DNA from: Adiantum capillus-veneris
Lineage: Eukaryota > Streptophyta > Polypodiopsida > Polypodiales > Pteridaceae
Length of the DNA stretch: 64,000 bases
Assembly: GCA_014529385.2 (NCBI GenBank)
Contig: CM043955.1
Location: forward strand, 148,813,640 to 148,877,639
Direction: 5' to 3'
The position numbers and the translations under genes are program-made. The notes below the pieces were generated by a model. That model had not been told where the DNA came from. It was given only the letters and a program-made list of their open reading frames with translations, and did not search any database. Below are positions 33,970 through 46,041 of the stretch, in pieces; the stretch's first letter is position 1, and every line of letters begins with the position of its first letter.

Positions 33970-35572
33970 GTATTTTTGATGCTAGGTTTAATGATGCATG
34001 CCATTATCATGTACCAACAGAATCCTAAAGTGTAAAAAGGAAGGATAGTGTATTGAATTGATCAATTGTGATACTTTAGGTCCTTCAAACACTATTTTCT
34101 TAACACTATCTTATCTAAAAGTATGTCATTTTAATTAGATTTAATTGTTGTTGTTTTAAAAAATGATGGGGGGGATCAAACTTGAGTTTGAGCCATCACA
34201 AAGCACATGTATTTATTTAAAGTGTCAATTCACAAAGCATAGCTAACATGCAAATGTGTATTAAGAGTAAGAAATTTGTGTTTTGGTGAGACAATAATGA
34301 AGCATTACCAAACACTAATGAGGCTCAAACTTAAGTTCAAGCCTAACAAGGAGAGATAGTCAAGCACTTGTGTATGAACTTCAATCACAAAATTCATGGC
34401 TGAGTTGTTCTAAGTGAGACTTGAAATTCCATATCCTAGTGTAGCACTTGCATATGTTACATGAAACTCATAATGTCTTTGTACCTAACAAGGCATTGAA
34501 ATTTAGTTTGTAGGCTCGAACTTAAGTTTGAACCTTGCCTCCACATGTTAGTGTAGCACTACCATGTGAGGCCGAGCTCATGAGCACTACCATGTTAGGC
34601 CAATCTCGAGAGCATTGTAGTAATATAATCTTCCAAATAGCAATACTTACGAATCATGAAGTAAAAATATCATACCTTGAAAAATTCATACTTAAGAGGT
34701 TTTTTGAATAGGCCCTAGATGTGCACAATATAGTAATTTTATACATAGTGAATGCGTTGAGACTAGACATGGCTTGAGAATTAATCCTTACACTTGAAAC
34801 ATAAGCTTAAGATTAAGACTTAAGCCTTAGGCATGAACTCCAAATGTGAAATAGGTAGCATGTTAGGTGAGCATCACGTGATCATGTGTATGAGTTTCAA
34901 CGACAAAAGTCCTTGTCATAGAATCCTACCTCGGTACTTCCAAGTGAAGCTCACAATTTCATATCCTATTGTAGCGATTACATATGTTAAGAAAGAGTCA
35001 TAATCTATAACAAGAAACTGAAATTTATTTTGTAGGATTGAACTTAAGTTCGAGCCTTTCCTTTGTATGTTAGTGTAGTACTACCATATGAGTCCATTCT
35101 CATGAGCATTGTAGCAAAAAAATGTTACAAATAACAAAATACTTATAGATTATGAAGAAAATTGGATGATACCTTGAAAAATTCATAGATAAGGGGTTTT
35201 ATAAATAGGTCTTCACTGCACATAGTATAAAAGGTTTTCACATAGTGAATGATGAAGACTAAAAAGGGCTTAGGACTTACATTTAAAACTTCAAACATAA
35301 GCATAAATTTTGAGACTTAAGTTTTAGGCTTGAAACACAAGCCTAAATTTTGAGACTTAAGCCTTAGGCTAGAGCTTAAGATTAAGCCTCACTTTCAAAT
35401 GTGCTTTAGGTATCATTCTAGGTGAGCATTTTTGTGTTAATGTGCTAAATGGAGCCTTTCTAGCATAAAATGTCTGGGTTAAATGATGGAAATGAAATGG
35501 ATTCTATGGTTATTGAAAATCCACTATACTATTTTCTAAATAGGTAAAAATTTGGCTTTTTTCATCTTTCAG
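33970..35572. repeat. Intron-like sequence carrying dispersed palindromic satellite units
   Basis: No coding frame. Palindromic units of the 19840-22400 type lie near 34180, 34320, 34513 and 35038, each followed by the same spacer (CATGTTAGTGTAGCACTACC). A duplicated block starting ATGAAG...ATACCTTGAAAAATTCATA occurs near 34660 and 35150. Confidence 0.7.
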
Positions 35573-36075
35573 ATGAAGACAACAAAATAGAAGACGGAGA
35601 TAACATATCTCAAGCAACACAAGTGCTACCCACCATTGTTGGTGAGACCCAGTTTCATAAAGGTGATCTTGTAGAGCACAAAAGTGATCTTGTAGAACAA
35701 ACCTCTCAAAAAACTTCAAATGACATGACTAAAGAGAGCGAGAACATGCTACCTACAATTGGAGAGACCCAAATTCATGAAAATGACATTAGGAATACTG
35801 AAGAGGAGATGGTGGTGGTAGAGCATCAAAGTGATTTTGTTGTGCAAAATTCTCCAAAACCTTCACACGACACTAACAACATGCCTCAAAGAGATGAGGA
35901 TGCAGAGGGTAGTGAGAAGAAGGGTGAAGCCGATGAAGAGCTCCAAGCGACTCTTGCAACCAAGGACATACAAGAAAAAACTGACAAAGGGACAAGAAAA
36001 GCGACACCAAATACAAACAAAGTCCAAAGCATTCAAGAAAGGGAGCAAGGGATTGAAGTTGGTGAGAAAAACAAA
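35573..36075 (+). pseudogene. Acidic/polar exon of the same gene
   Basis: Begins after CATCTTTCAG and ends at an AAAG|GTACTT donor. It encodes about 167 residues of Glu/Asp/Lys/Thr/Gln-rich sequence with an internal repeat: LPTIVGETQFHKGDLVEHKSD recurs as a diverged LPTIGETQIHENDI...VEHQSDFV. No globular domain. A further short exon-like frame follows at 36151-36380 with an internal stop. Confidence 0.5.
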
Positions 36076-36483
36076 GGTACTTATTTGTTCAATGTGATTA
36101 GTATAGATATGGCCCTTTTTGAAAGATAATACAAAATTCTATTATGTTGTCTTTGCAAGTGAAATTGACATTCAAAATCAAGGATCCAGTGTGCCACAAG
36201 TAAACATCAACGTTGAGGAGCTACGTCCTGATGCATGAAAACGTAGGCCACTTGGAAGCTTATATTCTTTTGAGAGGGATGGAGATAAACTAGTCTTTCA
36301 ATCTTCCCGCATCAATAGAGAAATGCAATCACTTTTAGGAGACATCATGATAGATGAGTATGGGAGTATGAGACATAAATAAATGTGTGCAATTTACAAT
36401 TGTGTGCTGCAAGTATATGGTCCCTTGTTTTGAGATCTATAAGTGCAAAAACTTAAATTGTTATCATTCTTTTGTACCGTATG

Positions 36484-37620
36484 CAGAAAATATTGCTCAT
36501 GCAATCAGCATGAAGAAACATGCACTCATTCTTGATCTTAATTGAGTTTTACTCAGCAAAGAAGACAAGAGGCATCCATGTACAGATTGTGTCAAAATTG
36601 ACCTTGGTCACACCACAATTGTTGTTCGCCCGGGTTGTTTTGAATTTTTGGATGAGATATGTCAGTACTTTCATGTTGGTATTTGGTCCACCATGCTACA
36701 AAAGAATGTTTGCACTTATGTGAACACTCTTGAAAAGCATGCACATTAAAAAATATCATTTCTTTATGGTATGGGGACAAGAAGATTGCTACATCCATAA
36801 TCTTCGAAAAGTGTATAGACCAGATAAGCCTAATGTTGAGGCTATGTTTAAGCCTTTGTTGAGGGTTTGGTATTAGTGCAGAAATCTATGCAGTACAAAG
36901 AATACATTGCTCATTGATGATAGCTCTTTCAAGGGATGTATTAACCCAAAAGATAACTGCTTATATCCTGAAATTTTTCAAGGGAGGCCTGACTATCTTC
37001 TTTGCAATGAGCTTCTACCATACCTTTTAAATCTAAATAATACAGATGACATTCGATTTGTTATTTCACTCAATCGGCTAGGACAATCTCCAATCACAGA
37101 GGTTCATGACCTATTTACAAAGTTTCAAGACATTATGGAAGAATGGGGCATGTTCAATGTCCAAGTTCTAAGGGAAGAACTTGACAACAATTCAGTCGAA
37201 GTGGAAAGCTCATCTTGTGCATCTTCACAGCTACCGTTGTGCAATAACAAGTTAAGTTATGTTCAAGAAAGTAGAGGCAAGAAAGTAGTAAACTCCTTAA
37301 GCAAGGAACCAGCTATGTTGGCATCCAAGTTTGGTGTGCTACTATTACCTTCAAACCAGCTGAACTTGTTAAAATTGTCTCATAAAACAAAAAAATTGAG
37401 TGATCAACATGCTATTGCTTATGCTACTAGCTTGGCTTATGGTCGTGGTCATTTCATTAGCGGAGTTGCAGCAAAAGCATACATATCAAAGCTACAAAAG
37501 GCCTACTTAAGCTTATGGGTAGGACTCACTTTAGATTTATCCAAAAATATAAAAAATAAAATCAAATTTTTATCCAATCTAGCATATTTGTTATTGCAAG
37601 TGGAAGAAAAAAACCAGTAA
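36484..37620 (+). pseudogene. FCP1/HAD phosphatase-like domain, decayed
   Basis: After an acceptor at about 36484 the frame reads HALILDLN, a stop, then VLL, in the place of the HAD/FCP1 nucleophile motif (DxD-type loop). It continues with TTIVVRPGCFEFLDEICQYF and HVGIWST, the typical FCP1 homology block (RPxxxEFL...VGVWS(S/T)). After about 150 bases with frame changes, TLLIDDSSFKGCINPKDNCL matches the late HAD motif with paired Asp. A tail of about 200 residues without a known domain runs to the stop at 37618-37620. FCP1-type enzymes dephosphorylate RNA polymerase II tails or other phosphoproteins. This copy has lost the nucleophile region to a stop. Confidence 0.6.
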
Positions 37621-38135
37621 GGGCTTGGCGTGCGCGTTGACTCAATCACCTGGAATGTTCACATACATCTAGAGTGGTGGAAATGTGTTAAGAAAAATTT
37701 GACCAAAACAATGTGTTGGGCTCTAGTATTCCGGCCAAAACAATGTGTTGGGTCCAATTATTTGAACATGAACCAAATATGTACAGTTTTATATTTCATC
37801 AACTAGATGTTATTCAACCTTGGAAAGAAAGTCTCTCTTTTATCTTTGTGGTTGGAGCTCTTTGTACAAGATTTCTTCTGTGTATTGAAGAAAAATGTTT
37901 TCTTTTGTTGTATTCTCAAGGTTTAAGTCTATATATATCATGCATAAAATAAATAATGTTGGTGTACAGTGTGTTAATTGAAAATAATATCTCTTCCATT
38001 GACCATCATGCCTTTTTTCTGGGTGGCACATGTCATTGAGGACTCATAGGCCTAGAAGGAAACTGATTCCACCACCCTTAGATACTATACGAAAACAAAG
38101 AAGAAGTCAATGGTGTTTAACTTAAGACCATTGAA

Positions 38136-38723
38136 ATGCAACATGGTGATGTATGCCCAGATTGGGGAAAACATTTGCATCTTGTTGAAGAGAGTACAAA
38201 TGTGTGGCATTTTATTCGCAAAGATGCATTCACTTTCCTTGATTTTTACATGCAATGGTTTGAGGTGTGGATTTGGAGCACTAATAGATTGCAAAGGACA
38301 TGTTGTATTCTTGAGTTATGCTTTCCACAACACCATCAAAAATTTAATGTCATAGCAGGACAGGCAGCATGCCAAAAGACAGATCTTCTAATTGGATATC
38401 GATTTGTATACCACAAGAACTTGGACGTAGCATAGAGAAATTTTCATGATTTGGATGGAAATAATACCTTAATTTTTGACGAGGCCCTTTACAGTGTAAT
38501 GTGGAATATGCCCGGAACCTACTTGATTTTTCCAAAAATGTGGAATCAATCAATAGAAGAGCTTGAAAGTTTTTTGGAGAGAACAATCACTGCATGGTTA
38601 CTTGGTTGGATCTATGCAAGGGACAAACGAGAGTATACTTGCAATATGTTGGTAAATGAAGCAGCTTCTGATAGAGAAATCTTGTACGTATCGGAGCAAT
38701 ACATGAGAAAACGCAAAGTTTAA
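38136..38723 (+). pseudogene. Second FCP1/HAD-like fragment
   Basis: Two adjoining frame pieces. The first reads VWHFIRKDAFTFLDFYMQWF and EVWIWSTN, which aligns with the FCP1 block of the preceding domain. The second reads DLDGNNTLIFDEALYSVMWN followed by a Pro-Gly-Thr turn, in the place of the late HAD motif, then an alpha-helical tail to 38723. The N-terminal nucleophile motif is missing. It looks like a duplicated or alternative copy of the HAD part of the same gene. Confidence 0.5.
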
Positions 38724-39018
38724 TGATGTATTTATAGTCATTGAGCCTCTTGACATAGTATCATTTCCTCGGATGAGTTGTACAATACTTGGATCCATAT
38801 AAATATGTGAATTGGATTTTATTTTTTATCTTGGTGTTTCTAAACACCACACTATTTTAAGGTCCCTTCAATTCTAAAATTTGTTTTTGATTATTGTAGA
38901 TTCTTTTTATGAGTGTTGATATAGCCAATTCTTTAACGTTAATGTCTCAAATCTGAGCTACTAATTCAATGAACTTTTTCTACATGATAATGTTGTATAA
39001 TGCAAATTGAGTTTAGTG
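38724..39018. other. No recognisable gene; left flank of the copia element
   Basis: AT-rich sequence with no supported feature. The first copy of the copia target duplication, CCATG, follows at 39019-39023. Confidence 0.5.
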
Positions 39019-39023
39019 CCATG

Positions 39024-39250
39024 TGTTGGAATTAGGGTTGCAGAGAAACGCACACAGCTTGGAGAAGACAAAGGAAACTCAAGGCACACAATAGAGAGTA
39101 TGTTACTTAGTATGCAATGGACAGATAGATAGCCCTAGAGTGATGGGCGTATACGCAATGCTCAGGGGAAAAAACCTCCTAAAGAGGGAAAAAATGCCCC
39201 GGTGGTCCTAGTGTGTTCACACACATCACTACCACATGTATATGGTAACA
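39024..39250 (-). repeat. Copia 3' LTR (left end in the window)
   Basis: Ends TG...CA; the adjacent CCCCCCTA at 39254-39261 is the polypurine tract on the coding strand. Confidence 0.95.
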
Positions 39251-39532
39251 AATCCCCCCTAGAGTATGCAGTGAACGAGAGTTGGCACATGAGTAAAGGG
39301 AAGTGCCATGCCCTGAGGACATGATCAGTCCACAAAGGGGAGTAAGCCCAAAGCTTTGTCAAAAGCTTCAAGCTTCTCACGAGACATGCCTTTGTGAAAA
39401 GTTATGCAAGGTTGTCCTGTGTTGGCACATAAGCCAAGCTGATCTCTCCTGCTGAGAGCCTCTCCTTGACATAGTGGTAATGCACCTCAATGTTCTTTGT
39501 GCGAGCATGAAAAACTAGGTTCCTCGCAACTA

Positions 39533-41432
39533 CTAATGCGCTCTGACTGTCAGTGTAGATAGTGTTGGCAGTGTCCTGTCCAAATCAGCCATAAGGCGTC
39601 TGATCCATACACACTCAACCGTAGTTGTGAAGACTGCCCTGTACTCAGCATCACAACTCAAAGTGGCCACAGTAGGTTGCTTCTTGCTCAACCATGATAT
39701 ACATAAACTGCCAAGCATGAAATGAAAACCACTTGTGGACACTCGCGTGTCAAAACAACCAGCCCAATCTGAGTCCGAAAAAGCATGTAAGTCTGGCGGC
39801 AATGATCCCCCCTTGGGATAAAACAAGCCAATATGTAAAGTGCCACTAAGGTAGCGGAAAATCCTCTTGACAGCCTGCCAATGCTTAGACCCTGGGCTAT
39901 GCATAAATCTGCTAACCTGTGAGACTGCAAACTGAATATTTGGCCTCGTGTTGCATACATAAATGAGGCAGCCAACAGCAGTTTGGTAAAGAGTGACATC
40001 AACAAGATTGCCAGCATCATGTAGACTCAACTTCAAACCTGTTTCCATGGGAGTGGCAATAGGTTTGCAATCCTCAAGTCCAAACTTACATAGCAATGTC
40101 TCTATGTAACTTTTCTGACACAAGGCAATACCACCATCACACTGCTTAAACTATATACCCAAGTAATGATGCAACGGCCCCAAATCTTTCATCTTGAAAG
40201 TAGCATTCAAATCAGCCTTAAATTCAGCAATATGTCTCTCATTTGGTCCAGTGATCAGCAAATCATCAACATAAAGAACCACAATGAGAAGTACATCACC
40301 CTCACGCTTTACATACAATGTGCTTTCTGTTGGACTGTTATGAAAGTCTCGTTTAACCAAATGAGTGTCAGCTTTCTCATACCAAGAACAAGAAGATTGC
40401 TTCAACCCATACAAAGCCTTCTTACATTTGCACACTTTGTCCTCTTGTCCTTTTATGACAAAACCGCGAGGCTACGTTACATAAACTTCCTCAAATATGA
40501 CACCATTCAAGAAAGCAGTAACAATGTCTGATTGATGTACATCCCAACCAAAATGAGTTGCCAATGCACATAGAAAATGCACAGTAGTCATACGACAAGT
40601 GGGAGCAAAAGTCTCTTCGTAATCTATGCCTTTTTGTTGTGCATAACCCTTTGCAACAAGTCGAGCCTTATGGCGATTGATCTCACCATCCGGCTTGCGT
40701 TTCAACTTGTAAACCCACTTCGTACCAATGGCCTTTTTGCCAGGAGGCAAATCACATAAAGTCCATGTGTCATTTTCTATAAGTGCAGCATATTCTGATT
40801 GCATGGCAGCCATCCAATTTTTTGAATTTTGTGCTTCATCAAAAGACAGAGGCTCCTCAACATCATGTATGCTAGACACAGCCAAAGCATAACAATCTGA
40901 TGCATAAGATGCATGGCGAGAGCCTGAATGAGTACGACTAGACAAAAGTGCATCCAATTTACTGTCATGCAAAGTGTGCACCAGCCATTTTGGCATACCT
41001 CTAGTCTGCTCATTTTCAGCCCTTTCCTCATCAAGTACATCATGTACATTTGCATCAGTAATAGGCTGATCTGTAACATTTTCAGAAACCCCCATAGGCT
41101 GTACATTTGCCTCATTGGAAATTACATTCGTATTTCCACCACTGAAAAGAGGCAACAAAGTGTCATAAATGTCCTGTGAGCTTACATTACTGTCTCTAGT
41201 ACATGACAGCAAGGACTGAACAGAATCTTTCACAAACACTACATCCCGTGAAACCAAAATACGTTTTTTTTGCGGATGATACAACCTGTAACCTTTGCTT
41301 TCAGTACTATAACCAACAAAAATACATTTCACAGCCTTATCATCCAATTTTCTACGCCGTGTTTGTGGCACCAAAGCATATGCCAAATAGCCAAAAACAC
41401 GCATGTGCTTAATAGAAGGCTTTCAATCATGT
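39533..41432 (-). pseudogene. Copia reverse transcriptase and RNase H
   Basis: From 41404 down: an MRVFGYLAYA block typical of the integrase-RT junction, WMAAMQSEYAALIENDTWTL, KARLVAKGYAQQKGIDYEET, VHFLCALATHFGWDVHQSD, a stop at 40472, KKALYGLKQS, then LLIVVLYVDDLLITG with the catalytic Asp pair, a stop at 40151, and RNase H with GCLIYVCNTRPNIQFAVSQV, FSDSDWAGC and SCDAEYRAV. The pieces 41404-40472, 40435-40151 and 40123-39533 are all in one phase, so only stop codons break them. Confidence 0.95.
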
Positions 41433-41969
41433 CATGCTTCATATGGAATAATAGACTGCAAAGCTTTCTTAGGACACCTGTTTAGTACATAAGTGGCACA
41501 CATGATGACCTCAAGCCAAAAAGAATGTGGCAAAGCTTGACTTTTGACCATACATCGTGCCATTTCCGTCAGTGACCTATTTTTCCTCTCAGCAACACCA
41601 TTTTGCTGAGGTGTATAAGGCACTGTACATTGGTGTTTTATCCCATGACTAGCCAGAAACGCATTAAATTCATGAGACATATACTCCCCCCCTCGATCGG
41701 AACGGAGGGTGCCCATAGTACATTTGGAGACATTTTCAGCCATAGCCAGAAAAAAATTGTTTGAAGCACATAAAAACTTCAGACTTCGCTTTAAGCGGAA
41801 ATACCCATGCATGTCTGGAGTAATCATCAATGAAAGTCACGAAGTAAAGGTAATTGCCTAAGGACGGAGTTTGCATGGGCCCACAAACATCACTATGCAC
41901 AAGTTGCAACCTACATGTGGCCCGAACTGAACCATCCTTTGGAAACTTAGAACGTTTCATCTTACCCAA
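41433..41969 (-). pseudogene. Copia integrase core
   Basis: Holds the catalytic region LVHSDVCGPMQTPS with its first Asp, FVTFIDDYSRHAWVFPLK with the second Asp, and, after a frame change near 41740, LRSDRGGEYMSHEF with the DRGGE box and the third acid, then YTPQQNGVAERKNRSL. The core residues are all present; the frame change separates them. Confidence 0.95.
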
Positions 41970-41981
41970 GATATAGCCTTC

Positions 41982-43563
41982 TCAAACATGTTTGACAGGT
42001 GCTTCAAGAGGCGGCAAAGAAGCAACCATATCAGATTTTTGCAAATGCAGCAAACTGGCAAAATTCAGATGACCAAAACGTGCATGCCAAAGTTTTGCAT
42101 CTGAAATAGCCCTTGAATCTGCAACATCATTTGCAAAATTATGTCCACACTTGTCAGACAAAGTAAGCTTATATAACCCACGGCACAAACGGCCAGATGC
42201 AGCAATTTCATCACCAAAACTGAGATCATAAACTGTACATCTGTCATCCACAAATTTGACTACAAGTCCAAGTCTAGCAAGTGCGGATACAGACAAGAGA
42301 TTCTTCTTGATCGCAGGTACATAACGTGCATCAACAAGTGTAAAAGAACTTCCATTTGCAGCAGTAAGCACAATCTTTCCAACTCCCTGAACCGGATAAG
42401 AGCAAGTGACAGAATTCCCATGAGGGACAGACTCGAGAGAGGTAAACAATTCACGATGTGAGGTAATGTGCTTCGTAGCACCACTGTCGAAATACCACAC
42501 ATGTGAATCTGCAGCAACAACTGACAAGCATGCATCATGGACAGCAGGATTGTAAGTGCACTCTGCGCTAAAAGCCCATTCTACATCAGCATCAGCATCA
42601 TAGTCTCCTTTCACAGAAGACTCAACAATGGCTCCATTTGTAGTGGAACCAGCATTTGCAGTGGAACCACCCTCTTTCTTCTTAGCCTCTTTGGCCTTCA
42701 ACTTAGGACACGACTTGATCAAGTGATCATTAGCTTTACAATAATGGCAACGCATCTTCTTTTTGCCCTTATCACCAGAATTTCCAGATGAAGTGATGCC
42801 CGTAGAAGCATTAGGAACAGAATTTTTTCCACTCACAACAGAACCATAAGAAGTGGCGGCATTGCTGTTACCACCCTTTCTTTGAGAAGCAATAAAAGCC
42901 TGTTCAACTGCACGTTGTCTAGTCCTGTTTTTTCTAGAAAGTGACTCTTGCAATAGCAATGTGCATAATGCATCAAACTTGACAACTTCAAGATTTCCGT
43001 GGGTCATCAGTCTCCAAGTACTAGCAAAAGTTTGGTAGGAATCTGGTAAGGCATCAAGAACAGTCTGCACAAGGGAAATGTCTGAAATGACTTCTCCTGC
43101 AGAAATAAGTTGCTCATTGATATCCTTGACACTAGCAAGGAAAGTGTCCATATCATCTTCCTCATGCATAATCTTCGACTCCAGCTCTTTACGCAGCAAA
43201 GCAATTTTAGCCTCATTGCGACTTGTATAAAGACCAGCCAAAATATCCCAAGCCTGTTTTGCAGATTTTGCTGAATGGATGTGAGAAACAATGGTGTGCT
43301 TCACAGACAACGCAATCAATGCATGAGCCTACGCATCCTTAACATCCCAACGAGCTTGTTCTACCATAGGCAAAACAACTCTAACAGCAGTTATCCTTGC
43401 AGCAAGACCTGCAACATCGCCTACATCAATGCCCTGCACAATGTTCCAGACGCCCTTTGACACAAGAACATGTTGCATAAGCCCACATAGGGTAGTTGTC
43501 CCCATCCAACTTGTCCTTAGCAGCAAACATCTTGAACACATCTGTGTTGTTGTTGTCAGCCAT
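41982..43563 (-). pseudogene. Copia gag and protease
   Basis: Start chosen at ATG 43563 (MADNNNTDVFKMF). Gag continues with a frame change near 43485, a stop at 43329 and then a long frame with the UBN2-type segment (SAKQAWDILAGLYTSRNEAK), a CCHC knuckle (CHYCKANDHLIKSC), the aspartic protease (VWYFDSGATKHITSHRE) and the GAG-pre-integrase segment (LWHARFGHLNFASL). The stop at 41982 replaces a residue of the zinc-binding CEGC-type motif at the integrase start. Confidence 0.95.
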
Positions 43564-43911
43564 GGTAAATGCTGCACCTGATGTGAAAACTGCCCGAAAA
43601 TAGGAGAAACGGAGCGGGAACAACACAAGCTATATAGCACAAACCGTAGAAGACTATAAGGCACCTGTTATGCAGAAAACGGCACTGACAAAAATTCTGC
43701 ACAAAATGACGAAATAGCCTATGCAGTACTGCCTGTAGTGGAAACGGAGGCCGAAATGAGCCCAAATCAAAAATCTGAGCAAACCGAGCTCTACAAGTTC
43801 TCCCGAAATATTTGTCGACCTACGAATGCTCGCCAAAGCTCACTGAAATCGAAGAAAGTGAGCAGGCATGGGCTGGAGCAGTTGGCGACTAAGCCCGGGA
43901 GGAAGCAACCT

Positions 43912-43923
43912 GCTCTGATACCA
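43912..43923 (-). other. Copia primer binding site
   Basis: Minus strand reads TGGTATCAGAGC two bases inside the 5' LTR, matching the 3' end of initiator tRNA-Met. Confidence 0.95.
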
Positions 43924-43925
43924 AT

Positions 43926-44118
43926 TGTTGGAATTAGGGTCGCAGAGAAACGCACACAGCTTGGAGAAGACGAAGGAAGCTCAAGGCACACAATAGAGAG
44001 TATGTTACTTAGTATGCAATGGAAAGATAGATAGCCCTAGAGTGATGGGCGTATATACAATGCTCGGGGGCGGTCCTAGTGTGTTCACACACATCATTAC
44101 CACATGTATATGGTAACA
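43926..44118 (-). repeat. Copia 5' LTR (right end in the window)
   Basis: Same sequence as 39024-39250 apart from a deletion near GGGGCGGTCC and scattered substitutions. Confidence 0.95.
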
Positions 44119-44335
44119 CCATGCTTCCCTCATGCTTTTGATGTCATTGTAGTTGATGCATCTAAGTATGTATATAAATACACATATCCCTATAGATATG
44201 TGTTAAGGGGTATATGAAACATAGAGTGTAACCGTGAATAGATGATAGCTCAAACTACACAAAAATACTAAGTTTTTTAATAGCGTTATAAGAAATGGGA
44301 CTTGAATAATTCCCAAAATTCCTAAATAGGTCTTT

Positions 44336-44782
44336 TATGCTCCTGGAGAGAATTGGAGTAGATGATGACATCATCAAAGAATACTCCAGTGAACTTGCGG
44401 TAGGACCTAAAAACTTTCTCCATTAAACGGTTGAATGTAGTCGGAGAATTTGTCAAGCCGAAAGGCATGACAAGATATTTATAGAGACCAAATGTTGTAC
44501 GAAGAGCGGTCTTTACAATATCTTCATTGACTATCCTTATTTGATGGTAGCCACTTTTAGGTCAATCCTACTGAAGTAGGTAGAGCCTTGTAGCTTATCA
44601 AACAGATCTTCTACCCAGGACACGAGGAATCTATTTTTTATAGTGATCATATTTAGTGCTCTATAGTCAACATACATACGGTATGTGTCATCTTTCTTTT
44701 GCACTAATAGGACTGGTGAACAAAAGGGAGAGGAGTTGTGCCTCACCATCCCCTTATCCACCAACTCATGTACTTGTCTCAT
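44336..44782 (-). pseudogene. Gypsy reverse transcriptase, N-terminal half
   Basis: Reads VHELVDKGMVRHNSSPFCSP, VLLVQKKDDTYRMYVDYRAL, RIDLK and, in a shifted frame past 44537, a KPFGLTNSPTTFNRLM block and FDDVIIYS (the YxDD box, here F-D-D). These are the standard RT motifs of Ty3/gypsy. The sequence stops soon after the palm motif. Confidence 0.9.
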
Positions 44783-45150
44783 AATCTCCTCTTGTTGAGC
44801 TTGGGAAACTCCATAAGGAGGCTTATTAGGCGGTGAGCTCCCGGGTAAAAGCTCTATTTTATGGTAATAATCCCCTCATTTTGGAGATAACCCTCCAAGG
44901 ATGTCATCGATGAAAACATCTTAGAACCTATCTCGAAGGGGGGGGGTCACTTAATAATCATGTGAGTGTAGCAGAAGGGGTTATTAAATATCCTTTTTTC
45001 TCTCATTTTCACATATAGAAGGATATTGTAAAATGAAATTGGGAAAAAAAATTACATATTGAATAGGAAAAGGGTGTATTTTATTTTTTGATAATTCACA
45101 AATAAGGAGTTCTATAAATAGTCCTTGAACGCATATGATATATATAATTT

Positions 45151-45456
45151 ATTTAGGATTAGGATCATTTATGGACTCTTTGACAAGACTCATATACACG
45201 GAAACTAAGCTTTTCATTGACTTATCAAAAGCAGGTGAATTTGCAAGAGGTATAGTACGACCCAACTCATTAGCATATGTGTACATGTTCTTTTCCCTAT
45301 GTTATTTAGGATTAGGATCATTTATGGACTCTTTGACAAGACTCATATACACAGAAACTAAGCTTTTCATTGACTTATCAAAAGCAGGTGAATTTGCAAG
45401 AGGTATAGTACGACCCAACTCATTAGCATATGTGTACATGTTCTTTTCCCTATGCT
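45151..45456. repeat. 153-base tandem duplication
   Basis: Two almost identical copies starting ATTTAGGATTAGGATCATTT at 45151 and 45304. The length is 51 codons, so the duplication keeps the phase in the region after the protease. Confidence 0.95.
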
Positions 45457-45805
45457 TGAAATAAATTCTCCTTTCATGGAACTTCATATTGGCATCCCTG
45501 TGGTTAAACCACGGTGCCCCTAGGATTATTTCCTCATGTTGGAGAGGGGAGATGAAAAAGTCCTCTTTGTCGACGTAGCTTTGAACATGAAGCCTCAATT
45601 TTCCAATCAAGTGAGTAACAAAGGCGTGTTTTCCTTTGAAAGCCCCATCAGAAGTCATAGTATCTCCCATCTCAAAAGCTTGTATGCCCAGCTTAGTAGC
45701 CAACTCTGTTGATATGAAGTTGTGAGTAGAGCCAGGGTCAAAAATGATAAATGCATCATGCTCCCTCACCTTTCCCAAGCATAGGAAAGGGATAATCCTT
45801 TGCAA
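45302..45805 (-). pseudogene. Gypsy aspartic protease
   Basis: Retropepsin-like: AFIIFDPGSTHNFISTELA carries the D-x-G active-site motif (DPGS), and EEIILGAPWF is the second conserved hydrophobic block. The last part, in the duplicated segment, is a linker to reverse transcriptase. Confidence 0.9.
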
Positions 45806-45988
45806 TGAGTGTTCTGTTTTGAGACTTCGACCATGGAAGATCTAGGAGTCTCATTGCGTGAATTTCTTTTAGGGCAAGAACTATAGCCATGTCCTTGCTC
45901 CCCACACTTGAAACATTTATGGTCTTTGCAAAAAGCCTCTAACTCTTCACGAGAGAGTTTTTTTTTACCTTTGTAAACTCCTTTCTCC

Positions 45989-46041
<53 letters not shown>

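Larger units (their letters stand above)
39024..44118 (-). mobile_element. Ty1/copia LTR retrotransposon, nearly complete, inactive
   Basis: LTRs at 39024-39250 (227 bases) and 43926-44118 (193 bases) share TGTTGGAATTAGGG...GGTAACA ends; the right copy lacks about 30 bases near its end. The duplication CCATG flanks both sides (39019-39023 and 44119-44123). On the minus strand come a tRNA-iMet primer site, gag, protease, integrase, reverse transcriptase, RNase H and a polypurine tract, the Ty1/copia order. The polyprotein frame is interrupted by at least two frameshifts (about 43485 and 41740) and stops at about 43329, 41982, 41432, 41423, 40472 and 40151. Confidence 0.97.
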
